Shown here: piece by piece, positions 47,486-56,178 of the stretch | How the letters are laid out: each line of letters begins with the position of its first letter | Position numbering within the stretch: the first letter of the stretch is position 1 | Assembly: GCA_902363515.1 (NCBI GenBank) | Contig: CABJAN010000001.1 | Span: 62,001 to 126,000, forward strand | Direction of reading: 5' to 3' | Length of the DNA stretch: 64,000 bases | Source: Bacillota bacterium | Lineage (GTDB): Bacteria; Bacillota; Clostridia; Lachnospirales; Lachnospiraceae | Notes under the pieces: generated by a model | Told to the model about the DNA's origin: nothing | Database searches by the model: none | What the model saw: the letters and a program-made list of their open reading frames with translations, nothing else | Position numbers and translations under genes: made by a program

Positions 47486-47986
47486 CTAACTTTCCGTAAA
47501 ATATGCCTCCCGCATTCTCCTTAAAATCTTTTTTTCCATTCTAGATACCTGAACCTGGGACATTCCCATTTTCTTTGCAATATTGCTCTGGGTCCGTTCC
47601 TTAAAAAAGCGCAGATAGATGAGTTCCCGTTCCTCTGTGTTCAGACTTCCAAGCATCTGCTCCAGCAACATCCTGTCCAGCACTTCTTCCTGCTGATTCT
47701 TTTCAAAAGGCAGCTTATCTTCCAGGGCAATGTCACTTCCGTCACTTTGATAAATAGTCTTTTGCAGAGACTCAATCTGCGCTGCTGATTCCATGGCAAG
47801 TATCACTTCTTCTCTGGTAAGCTGAAGCTCCTCTGCCAGTTCTTCTAAAGTGGGTTCCCGTCCCTGCTCTCCCATAAATACCTCCCGGACAGCATAGATT
47901 CTGGCAGCCTCCTCCTTTAAAGAACGACTTACCTTTACCATTCCGTCATCTCTTAAAAACCGCTTAATTTCTCCTGTAATCATGGG
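47486..47986 (-). pseudogene. sigF: Sporulation sigma factor SigF, 5' end missing (regions 3-4 only)
   Basis: The readable part begins P-M-I-T-G-E-I-K-R-F-L-R-D-D-G-M-V-K-V-S-R, then region 3 (PTLEELAEELQLTREEV), the SDGSDIALEDKL linker and region 4 helix-turn-helix (GMSQVQVSRMEKKILRRM). Intact SigF has about 75-90 more residues (region 2) before the PMI segment. Upstream of CCC-ATG the frame reads TAC-ATT-ATC and then meets TAA, so homology stops there. An ATG at 47983 could start a 165-residue product without the core-binding/-10 domain. SigF is the first forespore sigma factor; spoVA lies downstream as in Bacillus. Confidence 0.85.
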
Positions 47987-48060
47987 GATAATGTATTATA
48001 GTGGAAATTTTGAAATTTCCTTTATCCAATAGGGTAATTATCTTGAATAAGATATATGAA
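47980..48060. other. Probable attachment site (element end in sigF)
   Basis: sigF similarity ends near 47986. Just beyond lies an 18-bp palindrome, GGAAATTT-TG-AAATTTCC (48003-48020), then TTATCC and TTGAATAAGAT. Serine recombinase phage-type att sites are about 50 bp with imperfect symmetry, and the recombinase gene ends 57 bp further on. The exact crossover dinucleotide cannot be read without the other junction. Confidence 0.6.
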
Positions 48061-48068
48061 ATTTTACA

Positions 48069-48092
48069 CGCAAGAAGATGTATCCCCTTGCG
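48069..48092 (-). terminator. Hairpin behind the recombinase gene
   Basis: CGCAAG (48069-48074) and CTTGCG (48087-48092) form a stem 25 bp after the recombinase stop; followed by TGTAAAATTT on the minus strand. Probable but weak terminator. Confidence 0.4.
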
Positions 48093-48116
48093 ATGTATTA
48101 ACTATAGAAATGTATT

Positions 48117-49529
48117 TTACTGTCGTGTCAAAAGATCATTATACTCGATTTCAACATAATCATTCGATATTTTGATCTTCTTGATATATTCACGTACAGT
48201 CTTTTGTCTTTCATTGAAAGACATGAACTCCCAGCTGTCAGCAACACTTTTGAATGCTTTCGCTCTTGCTGCCATATCTTTAGCTCTTGTGTTCTTTAAG
48301 GTGTACTGTTCAATCTGTGTATTCAGATTTTCCAGTTCCTTGTTAATCTCACCAATCGTCTCCAACAGGACATTGTTATTGGTATCAGATGCATATAAAT
48401 TATACAAAGATTTCAGCTTTCCTTCAAGAACTGTTTTTCTCTGGTTCATAGCTTCAAATCCCTTTTGATTTTGCTGTTCTGATTTTCCCTCAATTATTTC
48501 ATATTCTTTTGATAATTTCAGCATATCATTAACAACAACTTCTTCAACTTCAGCTGCATCTAACTTTCCATTCTGACAATTAGGATTCTTAACCAGGTGC
48601 GGCTTGCTATGATCTAGTGAATAACAATAAATCATCACTCTTCCGCCACTCCATTTTTGATAACGCATCTTCGCACCACATAATCCACAATATATTAAAC
48701 CTGTTAGTAAATACTGTGATTTATGAGAAGTTGCTCTTGTTCTTGTTTTTCGCAATTCCTGAACTTCATCGAATAATTTTTTATCAACTATCGGTTCGTG
48801 AAGACCATCAACGATTTCCTTATTATATTTAAGCTTTCCAATGTATGTCACCCTGGATAACATATCGGACACTTGCTTGTCTCCTTTTAAATCAAACATC
48901 TTTGCCAGTGCATACGTGGAATAACCTTCCTTATACAATGCAAAAATCTTTCTGACTGTTTCTGCATCTTTATTTGGTACAAGAACATCATCGCCATTAT
49001 TATAATCATAACCAAACGGTGGTTTCGTACCACGCCATTTTCCAGTTTTGATTCTCTCTGTAATTCCCATCTGTGTACGTTCACGAATATTTTCTCGTTC
49101 ATACTGAGCAAATACAGATAAAATACCTACCATAGCTTTTCCATATGGTGTTGTTGTATCAAAATTTTCATTTAATGAAATGAATCCAACACCATTTGCT
49201 TCAAACACATCTTCCAGAAGATAAATCGTATCTTTCTGACTTCTGGACAAACGGTCAAGTTTAACAACTACAACAGATTCAACTTTGCCTTCTTGAATTT
49301 CTTTAATAAGACGTTTCATCTCCGGTCGGTTCAGATTACTTCCCGAATAACCACCGTCAATGTACAGATCATAATTATCAATCTCCTGGTAATTACAATA
49401 CTTTTCAAGTTTCTCTGTCTGAGCACCTACTGAATATCCTTCTTCAAACTGAACATTTGTAGAAACTCTGATATATAATCCTGTTTTTTTATTATTTGAG
49501 GTATTCTTTCCGATTCTTATGTTTCTCAC
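48117..49529 (-). CDS. Large serine recombinase (integrase/excisionase of the element)
   Basis: About 470 residues. Catalytic domain: GLYIRVSTNVQFEEGYSV with the nucleophilic serine, VVVVKLDRLSRS, and SVFAQYERENIRERT; then the recombinase domain (GKWRGTKPPFGYDY), a zinc ribbon starting YCGLCGAKM with a second Cys set in NPNC, and a C-terminal coiled coil. It would catalyse integration and excision at the sigF junction. GTG at 49529, eight bases after GGAGG, is taken as start; the frame extends 18 codons further through a TTG. Confidence 0.93.
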   Translation of the reverse strand: MRNIRIGKNTSNNKKTGLYIRVSTNVQFEEGYSVGAQTEKLEKYCNYQEIDNYDLYIDGGYSGSNLNRPEMKRLIKEIQEGKVESVVVVKLDRLSRSQKDTIYLLEDVFEANGVGFISLNENFDTTTPYGKAMVGILSVFAQYERENIRERTQMGITERIKTGKWRGTKPPFGYDYNNGDDVLVPNKDAETVRKIFALYKEGYSTYALAKMFDLKGDKQVSDMLSRVTYIGKLKYNKEIVDGLHEPIVDKKLFDEVQELRKTRTRATSHKSQYLLTGLIYCGLCGAKMRYQKWSGGRVMIYCYSLDHSKPHLVKNPNCQNGKLDAAEVEEVVVNDMLKLSKEYEIIEGKSEQQNQKGFEAMNQRKTVLEGKLKSLYNLYASDTNNNVLLETIGEINKELENLNTQIEQYTLKNTRAKDMAARAKAFKSVADSWEFMSFNERQKTVREYIKKIKISNDYVEIEYNDLLTRQ

Positions 49530-49596
49530 CTCTCTCTTTCCTCCTCTCAAGTACAATATACCATCCTTCAGAAATAATTTCAACCTATTTTATACT

Positions 49597-49785
49597 TTAA
49601 TGTAAGTTATATGAAATTTCTTTTTCAGATGCATCGACTTTAATATTATCAACTGCTCCCATCTCTTTATTCATCTGATATAATATCTGACGAACCACTG
49701 GGGAATCCAATCTGAATCTTTCTAAATCTTTATCTTCGATTACATTACCATTTGCGTCATATCTTCTTACAATTTTTAATGCCAT
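49597..49785 (-). CDS. Small hypothetical protein upstream of the recombinase
   Basis: 62 residues, ALKIVRRYDANGNVIEDKDL then LDSPVVRQILYQMNKEMG. Good ribosome binding site (GGGAGGGATTGCG). It lies 67 bp ahead of the recombinase on the same strand; a recombination directionality factor is possible by position and size only. No family recognised. Confidence 0.55.
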   Translation of the reverse strand: MALKIVRRYDANGNVIEDKDLERFRLDSPVVRQILYQMNKEMGAVDNIKVDASEKEISYNLH

Positions 49786-49921
49786 CGCAATCCCTCCCTT
49801 TATAAATCATATTCAATCGTCTCTAAAAAATCACAAGAACCGCTCGTCCTGTATTGTCATTCTTTTGTGTTATCAACATTTAACGACGTCATTTTCTGAT
49901 GAATTGTCGAAAGCGGAAATA

Positions 49922-50287
49922 TCAGTTCCCTCTTTCGTTCATTCCCATCTGAATCCGTACTGCTTTCAGTACCCGATCCAGGCTCCACTTGTTCACTCTT
50001 CCGCATTTCTCAATAATACATTTCGTAGAAATGCTCATAACCTGTTCAGCCAGTGCCAAACTTCCTTTTCGTATTCCCGTCATATCATATTTACTGATAA
50101 ATACATGTGTTGGCAAATACCGTTTCTTATATATTCTTGATGTCAGCGGAACTACCGTTATGACTGAACTGTATGTATTGGCTTTATTATTGCTCACTAC
50201 GATCACCGGTCTTACACCACCCTGAACAGATGTTGTAGGAAACATACCGAGATCTGCCCATAAAATATCTCCTCTGCGGATTGTCAT
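49922..50287 (-). CDS. PemK/MazF-type toxin
   Basis: 121 residues: MTIRRGDILWADLG, GGVRPVIVVSNNKANTYSSV and VVPLTSRIYKKRYLPTHVFI, the fold of MazF/PemK endoribonucleases that cut mRNA. GGAGAGAGGACAA precedes the chosen ATG; a longer frame of 15 codons is unlikely. No recognisable antitoxin is adjacent, so it may be an orphan or a regulatory relative. Confidence 0.82.
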   Translation of the reverse strand: MTIRRGDILWADLGMFPTTSVQGGVRPVIVVSNNKANTYSSVITVVPLTSRIYKKRYLPTHVFISKYDMTGIRKGSLALAEQVMSISTKCIIEKCGRVNKWSLDRVLKAVRIQMGMNERGN

Positions 50288-50340
50288 TTGTCCTCTCTCC
50301 AATTCTATTATTTCTATTTGTAAAGCATCCATAGCGCTAT

Positions 50341-50414
50341 ATTGGCTCCACAGGAATACGGCAGAGTTTCTTTCCCATAAGGAAAGCTCTGCCGCATAAC
50401 CTCTATAGCCAATT
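50341..50414. repeat. Long imperfect hairpin upstream of the PemK-like gene
   Basis: CGGCAGAG (50359-50366) pairs with CTCTGCCG (50387-50394), with inner TTTCC/GGAAA and an outer ATTGGCT/AGCCAAT at 50341 and about 50408. It could be a terminator or a folded leader of the toxin mRNA. Confidence 0.5.
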
Positions 50415-50868
50415 TGATTATTAAACAGTGCTCGCTCGATTCTATTTATCCTCGATACCCCGAATCGTTACTCCCGCATATGCAAGAAGGGAATAATAAC
50501 CTGCCCGAATGCATACTCCAGACCACAACCCGAAAACTCTCGTTTCCAGGCTCCAGCAGTTCATAGGTTTACCAGTTACAGACTTCTCAGGATCTGCAAG
50601 TGTATCGCATCTCATACATATCATCGCATCACCAGCCTGCCAGCTGGCTTCGGTCAGTGCTTTTTCGCAGCATTACAGACTGAGCTAAAAATCTTGGTTT
50701 TGTCTTATAATCCTATAGCGGCATCTTCCTCGTGCTCTCTGCATGAAATGTCACGTCAGTTATTATTGGATATTCAGTTATCATGGTTCATTTTAGGAAG
50801 TCCTTTAACTTCCTCTAATTACTAAAGTCAAATGACTTTGGCAGATGCAAAAGATTTTGAAAAATTTT
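50415..50868. other. Non-coding or poorly coding stretch in the element
   Basis: The only reading frame is a 60-codon minus-strand ORF at 50442-50624 (four Cys near its N-terminus counting MICMRC; ends GVTIRGIEDK) with a weak ribosome binding site; its reality is doubtful. Otherwise I see a small palindrome GGAAGTCCTTTAACTTCC near 50798-50815 and no feature. Confidence 0.3.
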
Positions 50869-51342
50869 TTAAAAAAATTTATTCATATACATTTCACGCA
50901 TCTTATTAAGAGTGGATTTCAGCTTGTATGACAGCATCTGTCTGGAAATCCCCATAATCTCCGCCATCTGTGTCTGTGTCTTGTTTTCAAAGAAAATGCC
51001 ATAAATAATCATGCGTTCCTCTGAGTTCAGCTGATTGATCACTTTGTGAATATCCTGCTGTTCCATTTTTGTCAGTACACAGTGCTCCACATCACAGTTC
51101 AGATCTGGAAAATCCTCAATCATAAAGCCTTCTCCATCAATGGACTGACCGCTGTAAGGTACTTCTCTCAGCATCTTATCCACAACCTCACCCAGTTCAT
51201 TCTTAATCTCAACTTTTTTTGCCTTGCTGCTTCTGTAAAAATTATTCATCGCATACGCAACTTCTTTTGTAATCTCGATCATTTCTCCATCAATATTTGC
51301 GTAATACTTTCCTTCGTAAAAATATGGGTGTTCAATATACAT
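50869..51342 (-). CDS. Sigma-70 region 4-like regulator
   Basis: 157 residues. The C-terminal 55 residues look like sigma region 4: LNSEERMIIYGIFFENKTQT then QMAEIMGISRQMLSYKLKST. There is no clear region 2, so it is more likely an element-encoded transcription regulator than a full sigma factor. The N-terminal part starts MYIEHPYFYEGKYYANIDGE and is of unknown fold. AGGAGGAACGGAT supports this ATG; the frame extends 24 codons further. Confidence 0.6.
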   Translation of the reverse strand: MYIEHPYFYEGKYYANIDGEMIEITKEVAYAMNNFYRSSKAKKVEIKNELGEVVDKMLREVPYSGQSIDGEGFMIEDFPDLNCDVEHCVLTKMEQQDIHKVINQLNSEERMIIYGIFFENKTQTQMAEIMGISRQMLSYKLKSTLNKMREMYMNKFF

Positions 51343-51481
51343 ATCCGTTCCTCCTGAATTTGAAATCTTGTTGCTCGTTTCAAATCCAGAAGGCGGACCT
51401 CTGTTTAGGATCATGCCTGCTCCGCCTTTATCCTGCCGGGATACGCCCGCAGTTATTGGCTGAGAAATTCAGGCACGAAAA

Positions 51482-51518
51482 AAAGCCCCAGTAGTTTTTT
51501 CTTAACTACTGAGGCTTT
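51482..51518. terminator. Bidirectional terminator
   Basis: AAAGCCCCAGTAGTT and AACTACTGAGGCTTT form a 14-15-bp stem around TTTTTCTT; the minus strand continues into TTTTTTTC. It ends the lipoprotein-like operon to its right. Confidence 0.8.
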
Positions 51519-51668
51519 CGTCTCTTTCTTGTATTCAGTTATCTATGCCTTCTTTCATCAGCATAATCATTGTATCAGGATAAAGTTCACAAAGTATCCG
51601 CAATACATTCCCATAAGTTCATCTCATTATTAGAATCGTACATATTTCAGTATAAAAAGTTCACCGTG

Positions 51669-52100
51669 TTATTCTTCTACTTCTTTTCCATCTATATATA
51701 GTTGAAATTTATCAGGATTATTGACTACATCATAGTCCTTTCCGTATTCTACAGGTCTATATTCGGCTGTCATTACCGATTCCCCATCTTCAATATCCTC
51801 TTTCCATAAATAGATGTTCATATCAAGGCTCGTCGCATATCCCCTGTCTGTGGAGAATTTTGTAGAATAAAATGAATCATCCTTGTACATCTGCAAAAGT
51901 TCTCTTGCAAAAGCTTCTTTATCCTCGATATGTCCCCGGTTAGCAACCACGGTAATATTTTCATCTCGATTTACGGAAAATGTTCCAACTACATCCGGTT
52001 CGCCTTCCTTATGACCAGATTCAGATTTCCCATAAATACTTCCTGCAGCAATTATCAAGATCACTGCTCCTGAAATCAATGCAATTATCTTTTTCTTCAT
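51669..52100 (-). CDS. Secreted or membrane-anchored small protein
   Basis: 143 residues. An N-terminal signal sequence/anchor (MKKKIIALISGAVILIIAAG) without a lipobox cysteine precedes a hydrophilic domain (FSVNRDENITVVANRGHIED, ARELLQMYKDDSFYSTKFS). No family recognised; possibly a surface protein. Four bases behind a small Spo0A-domain-like gene. Confidence 0.6.
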   Translation of the reverse strand: MKKKIIALISGAVILIIAAGSIYGKSESGHKEGEPDVVGTFSVNRDENITVVANRGHIEDKEAFARELLQMYKDDSFYSTKFSTDRGYATSLDMNIYLWKEDIEDGESVMTAEYRPVEYGKDYDVVNNPDKFQLYIDGKEVEE

Positions 52101-52104
52101 ATTT

Positions 52105-52317
52105 TTATTTTCCTTTTAGTTTTTTTACTGCGTAATTGATTACTTCTTCCGGTGTAGGTCTTTCTCCTTTAAGTGTCATTTTCTTCCATTCTTCCTGCAC
52201 AGCCGGATCAGGATTATCAAATCCTGCATCTATGGCTATCTGCATTTCTCTGCGTACTTCTTCTGGTGTTGTGTTATACTTTTCTGCAATCTTCTCATAA
52301 ATAGTTTTCTCTCTCAT
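52105..52317 (-). CDS. Small protein resembling Spo0A C-terminal domain-like proteins
   Basis: 70 residues, MREKTIYEKIAEKYNTTPEE with VRREMQIAIDAGFDNPDPAV. Short Lachnospiraceae proteins of this type are often labelled Spo0A C-terminal domain-like; the match is to its helical part, and true DNA binding is unproven. GGAGG precedes the ATG. Confidence 0.55.
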   Translation of the reverse strand: MREKTIYEKIAEKYNTTPEEVRREMQIAIDAGFDNPDPAVQEEWKKMTLKGERPTPEEVINYAVKKLKGK

Positions 52318-52435
52318 TCATTTTCCTCCGATATATAACTGGAATTACGTCTTGTTCTATAGAACCAATTTAGCATATTTCTATTATCATGAAAAGACAC
52401 TTTACCACTTAAATCTGAATAAATGGTCAAAAAAA

Positions 52436-52454
52436 GAAGAGCTACTTGCTCTTC
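52436..52454 (-). terminator. Terminator of the XRE regulator gene
   Basis: GAAGAGC (52436-52442) and GCTCTTC (52448-52454) with TTTTTTT following on the minus strand. Confidence 0.75.
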
Positions 52455-52467
52455 CCAGTTTGTCATA

Positions 52468-52785
52468 TTACTCTTCCAATAATGTATGAATTACTTTGAT
52501 GATTTTTTTCTGCTCTTTGATCGGAAGTTTTTCTATTTTCTCTGTCAACTCATTGGTAACACCTGTGACTGAATGTGCCACAACATCAATCAAAAGCGTA
52601 TCTGCCGAAACATCTAATGCATTTGCAATTGCAACAAAGGTATCCAATTTTGTAACTTTCAAGCCTCTCTCTATTACACTCACATGCGTCGGACTCAAAT
52701 TTACTAATGCAGCCAGTTCCTCTTGCGTGAGATTTTTTGCTTCTCGTGCTGATTTGATTCGCTGTCCAACTGCTTTCAAATCCAT
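52468..52785 (-). CDS. XRE-family transcriptional regulator
   Basis: 105 residues with a Cro/C1 helix-turn-helix (RIKSAREAKNLTQEELAALV, LSPTHVSVIERGLKVTKLDT) and a charged C-terminal tail. It is divergent from a small membrane protein gene; a perfect palindrome lies 15 bp before its start and is a likely operator for autoregulation. Confidence 0.8.
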   Translation of the reverse strand: MDLKAVGQRIKSAREAKNLTQEELAALVNLSPTHVSVIERGLKVTKLDTFVAIANALDVSADTLLIDVVAHSVTGVTNELTEKIEKLPIKEQKKIIKVIHTLLEE

Positions 52786-52799
52786 CGTAACACCTCCTC

Positions 52800-52819
52800 C
52801 AGAACGAATAATCGTTCTG
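52800..52819. promoter_or_regulatory. Palindromic operator of the XRE regulator
   Basis: CAGAACGA-ATAA-TCGTTCTG, perfect 8-bp arms, in the divergent region right next to the ribosome binding site of the regulator gene. Typical position and symmetry for a dimeric repressor. Confidence 0.6.
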
Positions 52820-52964
52820 AATTTAGTATACTTGTGGATATCTTAAATATACAGAATCGCAAAACCAAGTTCTAATTCTACGGAACTATATCCAAAGTTT
52901 TTCTTTGCATTTTCGTAAAAAAGCGTTATGATTGAATCAGTTAAATCAAAGGAGGTATCAAATC

Positions 52965-53171
52965 ATGAAATCACATAAATACTGGTCCTTAGGCGCACTT
53001 TTCTGTATGTTGGGATGCATTTATTCTGGAATCAAAAAATCTATGACTGCACATAAATACTTTGCCTATTCTTCATTGCTTTGTATGGGCATGTCCATTT
53101 ATTCCGGTCACAAACTGGTTTCTCCAAAGAAGAAAAAAATCACTAAATCAAATAATAGTGAGAATAGTTAA
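52965..53171 (+). CDS. Small membrane protein
   Basis: 68 residues with two hydrophobic segments, each preceded by a similar H-K-Y motif (SHKYWSLGALFCMLGCIYSG and AHKYFAYSSLLCMGMSIYSG), so it looks like an internal duplication. Basic C-terminus. AGGAGGTATCAAATC precedes the ATG. No family recognised. Confidence 0.6.
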   Translation: MKSHKYWSLGALFCMLGCIYSGIKKSMTAHKYFAYSSLLCMGMSIYSGHKLVSPKKKKITKSNNSENS

Positions 53172-53202
53172 ATAAAAAATTGACCTTTATTCATCAAAGA
53201 CA

Positions 53203-53240
53203 AAGTTGCTGGAGAATATTTTTTCTCTCCAGCAACTTTC
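53203..53240. terminator. Bidirectional terminator
   Basis: AAAGTTGCTGGAGA and TCTCCAGCAACTTT form a perfect 14-bp stem between converging genes. Confidence 0.85.
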
Positions 53241-53247
53241 TTTATCT

Positions 53248-53628
53248 TTAAGCCATTGAAATACAATACTGTCCAATCAGCTTCATCCAACTATTATATT
53301 TATTCTTTTCACACACCTTTCGGCAAATTTCATTTTCCATCAATACACAGAACATCTTATCATAATCAAATGCCCAAACAGCACCATTCACATGGTTTTC
53401 CACTGCTTTCTGATCTATGCTCTTTAAGCGTGTGACCATTTTTTCAATTTCTCTATTTCCCAAGTTACCGATATTTTTACAGATAAACCGAAAGAAATTC
53501 AACGTTGCATATTCGTCATGCCAATGGAACTCTTCTGGATTGTTTTTAATTTTACTGGCTCGCTGCTGTTCTTTGATTATCTGATTAGCTACACCTTTCA
53601 TCGAATCTTCGTATCTCATATTACTCAC
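53248..53628 (-). CDS. Hypothetical protein
   Basis: 126 residues, helical and charged (KGVANQIIKEQQRASKIKNN, NIGNLGNREIEKMVTRLKSI, FDYDKMFCVLMENEICRKVC). Start GTG directly behind the upstream gene, so the two are cotranscribed. Function unknown. Confidence 0.6.
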   Translation of the reverse strand: MSNMRYEDSMKGVANQIIKEQQRASKIKNNPEEFHWHDEYATLNFFRFICKNIGNLGNREIEKMVTRLKSIDQKAVENHVNGAVWAFDYDKMFCVLMENEICRKVCEKNKYNSWMKLIGQYCISMA

Positions 53629-54201
53629 CTACTCTTCCTCAACGCCCAGTGATGGTTTAAATCTTTTATCCTTTGCCTGCGGTACCACGATCTCATAAAA
53701 ATAAAATCCTAAATACCCAAGTGCCTGCTTCTTCATTTTATAAAAAGAAGTCCTGCCTATTCCTAACTCCTGTTGTACTTCCACATCTGTCTTATTATAA
53801 TGACTGCAAAAACAGGAATGAAGGATTTCACTGAGCATCACACCATTTGGTGCATAGAACTTCACCAAAGTCATTCCCCGATAGATCATGTCCGACAATC
53901 CATAAATAATCATCAGATTATTCATCTCCCGGTGCATCTTTGGCACATTCAGCTGGTTGTTATAAATGCTCAGATAACTCAATGCATATGCCATATCTTC
54001 ATTGATTTTCTCCTGGCATTCCATATCCAGTTCTTCTAACACAATCTGATTTTCCAAAATCAATTTCTGATAGCTTGTCATCAATTCTTTAATATCAGTA
54101 TAATGTCTTTCGATTGTAACTTCCAGATAATCCTGTGCATGACTTGCCATCTGGAAGGTAATTTCTTTCATTGATTTAATTGCATAATCTCTGTCTGTCA
54201 T
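53629..54201 (-). CDS. Hypothetical protein with C-terminal helix-turn-helix
   Basis: 190 residues. Helical throughout; the C-terminal EVQQELGIGRTSFYKMKKQA looks like a helix-turn-helix similar to ArpU/late phage regulator ends. It may control transfer or excision genes of the element. ATG at 54201 preferred over a TTG three codons earlier. Confidence 0.55.
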   Translation of the reverse strand: MTDRDYAIKSMKEITFQMASHAQDYLEVTIERHYTDIKELMTSYQKLILENQIVLEELDMECQEKINEDMAYALSYLSIYNNQLNVPKMHREMNNLMIIYGLSDMIYRGMTLVKFYAPNGVMLSEILHSCFCSHYNKTDVEVQQELGIGRTSFYKMKKQALGYLGFYFYEIVVPQAKDKRFKPSLGVEEE

Positions 54202-54451
54202 CAGTTTCAAAATCTCCTTATCATCATCACACTAACTGGCGGTCTTTCAGCCCAGTTCGCTTTCCCCATGATTTTGATGGGAAGCAATTACTTACTACAA
54301 TTTGCAGAAGCAGATATCCAAAAGGCATTGTGGGAGTTGCCTTTGCTGACCGGAATCCTTCTTCTTATATAAAGCCTACAGGAATATAAAGGGAAAGTGA
54401 CTATCCCTGCCGGTTAATAATCCAAATAATATCGTCTATACTTATCTCTCC

Positions 54452-54691
54452 TTATGCTGTTTTTCTCTCCATAAACCATTTATCCACTTCATAAAACAAG
54501 TGACTTTCCTGCCCCTGTATCATACAGGTGTACATCATTCCTACACCGCCTGCCTTTCTGCTGGCACATCGCTCGATTTTCAAAATTCTGTCGATGTTAT
54601 ATTTTCTTCCATCTTCCCATGTAAAAAATATAGGAACCAGCTGTCCGTCTTTCCGAAACTCTGCCACTACATCTACATATACTTTGTTCAT
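54452..54691 (-). CDS. Small hypothetical protein next to LexA-like/polymerase genes
   Basis: 79 residues, VYVDVVAEFRKDGQLVPIFF and CASRKAGGVGMMYTCMIQGQ. Small basic/acidic beta-rich protein regularly seen beside UmuC/DinB-like genes on Firmicutes elements (recollection, not search). GAGGTGTCGGC precedes the ATG. Confidence 0.6.
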   Translation of the reverse strand: MNKVYVDVVAEFRKDGQLVPIFFTWEDGRKYNIDRILKIERCASRKAGGVGMMYTCMIQGQESHLFYEVDKWFMERKTA

Positions 54692-54703
54692 GCCGACACC
54701 TCA

Positions 54704-54916
54704 CTATAAAATCTCGATTGCTCTTGGTGATGCCGGGATTCTGCGGATATATCCATTTTGCTCCAACTGCTTGATTCTGAAAAAAGCAGATGATGTTGAT
54801 TTCACCCCGATCAACTCTCCAAATTCCCGGACTGTCGGCGGGTATCCATGCTCCTTCGTATAATTCAAAATACATTGATAACTTTCTTTCTGTTTTCTGG
54901 TTAATGCTTTTTTCAA
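54704..54916 (-). CDS. LexA N-terminal-like DNA-binding protein
   Basis: 70 residues with the LexA winged helix (LTRKQKESYQCILNYTKEHG, YPPTVREFGELIGVKSTSSA) but no peptidase domain. The start is TTG after GGAGGGATAGAT. It may compete for SOS boxes without being cleavable by RecA-activated autolysis. It lies 14 bp behind the Y-family polymerase. Confidence 0.75.
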   Translation of the reverse strand: MKKALTRKQKESYQCILNYTKEHGYPPTVREFGELIGVKSTSSAFFRIKQLEQNGYIRRIPASPRAIEIL

Positions 54917-54930
54917 ATCTATCCCTCCAA

Positions 54931-56178
54931 TTACCCATGAAAATAACTGTGTGGATGGATCGTGTGCGTACCAGCGTCTAAGTGGGATAAGACTTTATCC
55001 TGATACATTGCCGCTCGCTGTATACTGAAATAACCAAACCGTCGTCTGATCTCATCTACAGTACGATCCAGCTTCTCTAACTTTTCCTTTTTCTCCTGAT
55101 TTCCAAATAAATCCAACTGCACGGGAATATCATCTAACACAAGATCCGCAGCTCGGATTCCCAGGCTTCTAATGGGATGTTCCCATTTATAATTATCTTT
55201 AAATAGCTGAAATGCTGCAGTTACAATCTCGTTTGTAATATTCGTTGGCTGTCGTAAATGTATCTGTCTGGAAAAACTATACAATCCATTATCTCGAACT
55301 GTAATTTCTACTGTTTTGCATTTAAATCCATGTTTCCGCAATCGTGCAGCTACACTTTCTGCCAATGCTATTTGAATGATCCAGACATCCAGATCATTTT
55401 CCAGATCTCTCGGTGTTGTAGTGCTATTACCTATCGACTTTACTGGAGCTTCATACCCTTCCTTGCAAACCGGATCTTCATCCCAGCCATTTGCGAAAGC
55501 CCATAATACATTTCCTATTTTTCCAAAATGGCTCTCTAACAACTTTTCGTCTGATTCCGCAAGTTGCCCGATTGTCCGGATTCCAAGTTTTTGCAATTTC
55601 TTATTTGTCTGTCTTCCGACATAAAGCAAATCTGACGCAGGAAGATGCCATATCCTGTCTTTATAATTTTCTCGATTAAACTCTGTGATTGCATCCGGCT
55701 TTTTATAATCCGAGCCGAGTTTCGCATAAATCTTATTCCAGGAAATTCCAATACTCACTGTTACTCCAAGTTCGTATTTAATCCGATGGCTGATTTCTCT
55801 CGCAATTGTCATTCCGCTTCCTTTCAGATTTCCACTGCCTGATACATCCAGCCAGGCTTCATCAATTCCATATGGCTCAATTTTGTCTGTATACTCTGAA
55901 TAGATTTCTCTTGCCATTTGTGAAAATCGCAAATATAAATCCATCCGTGGCGGTACAAAAATAATTTCCGGGCAAACCTGTTTCGCCTGCCATAATGCCA
56001 TTCCGGTTTTTACTCCTTTTTTCTTGGCGATATAATTTGCTGTCAGTACAATTCCATGCCGGGCTTCCGGATCGCCACCTACTGCCAGAGGCATTCCGGC
56101 AAATTCCGGATGATGTAGCATTTCTACACTGGCGTAAAAACAGTTCATATCACTATGCAGGATCACACGCTCACTCAA
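54931..56178 (-). CDS. Y-family DNA polymerase (DinB/Pol IV-like)
   Basis: 415 residues: SDMNCFYASVEM (first catalytic Asp), YIAKKKGVKTGMALW, EPYGIDEAWLDVSGSG (catalytic DE), a helix-hairpin-helix near IRTIGQLAESDEKLLESHFG and the little-finger domain. A translesion polymerase with low fidelity. The start is taken as TTG after GGAGGTGAAAAGT; a frame 15 codons longer exists. It is divergent from an S24 repressor, suggesting damage-inducible control. Confidence 0.88.
   Translation of the reverse strand: MSERVILHSDMNCFYASVEMLHHPEFAGMPLAVGGDPEARHGIVLTANYIAKKKGVKTGMALWQAKQVCPEIIFVPPRMDLYLRFSQMAREIYSEYTDKIEPYGIDEAWLDVSGSGNLKGSGMTIAREISHRIKYELGVTVSIGISWNKIYAKLGSDYKKPDAITEFNRENYKDRIWHLPASDLLYVGRQTNKKLQKLGIRTIGQLAESDEKLLESHFGKIGNVLWAFANGWDEDPVCKEGYEAPVKSIGNSTTTPRDLENDLDVWIIQIALAESVAARLRKHGFKCKTVEITVRDNGLYSFSRQIHLRQPTNITNEIVTAAFQLFKDNYKWEHPIRSLGIRAADLVLDDIPVQLDLFGNQEKKEKLEKLDRTVDEIRRRFGYFSIQRAAMYQDKVLSHLDAGTHTIHPHSYFHG

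Noticed and set aside
47486..47983. Complete short sigma factor
   Set aside because: It lacks region 2 altogether and the start ATG falls within the conserved P-M-I segment of SigF, so it is a truncated gene even though an ORF remains.
50442..50624. 60-codon ORF with N-terminal cysteines
   Set aside because: Weak ribosome binding site and no recognised family; kept only as a remark in the gap description.
54211..54451. Gap in the element, checked for a gene or RNA
   Set aside because: No ORF with start signal and no strong hairpin; nothing to report.
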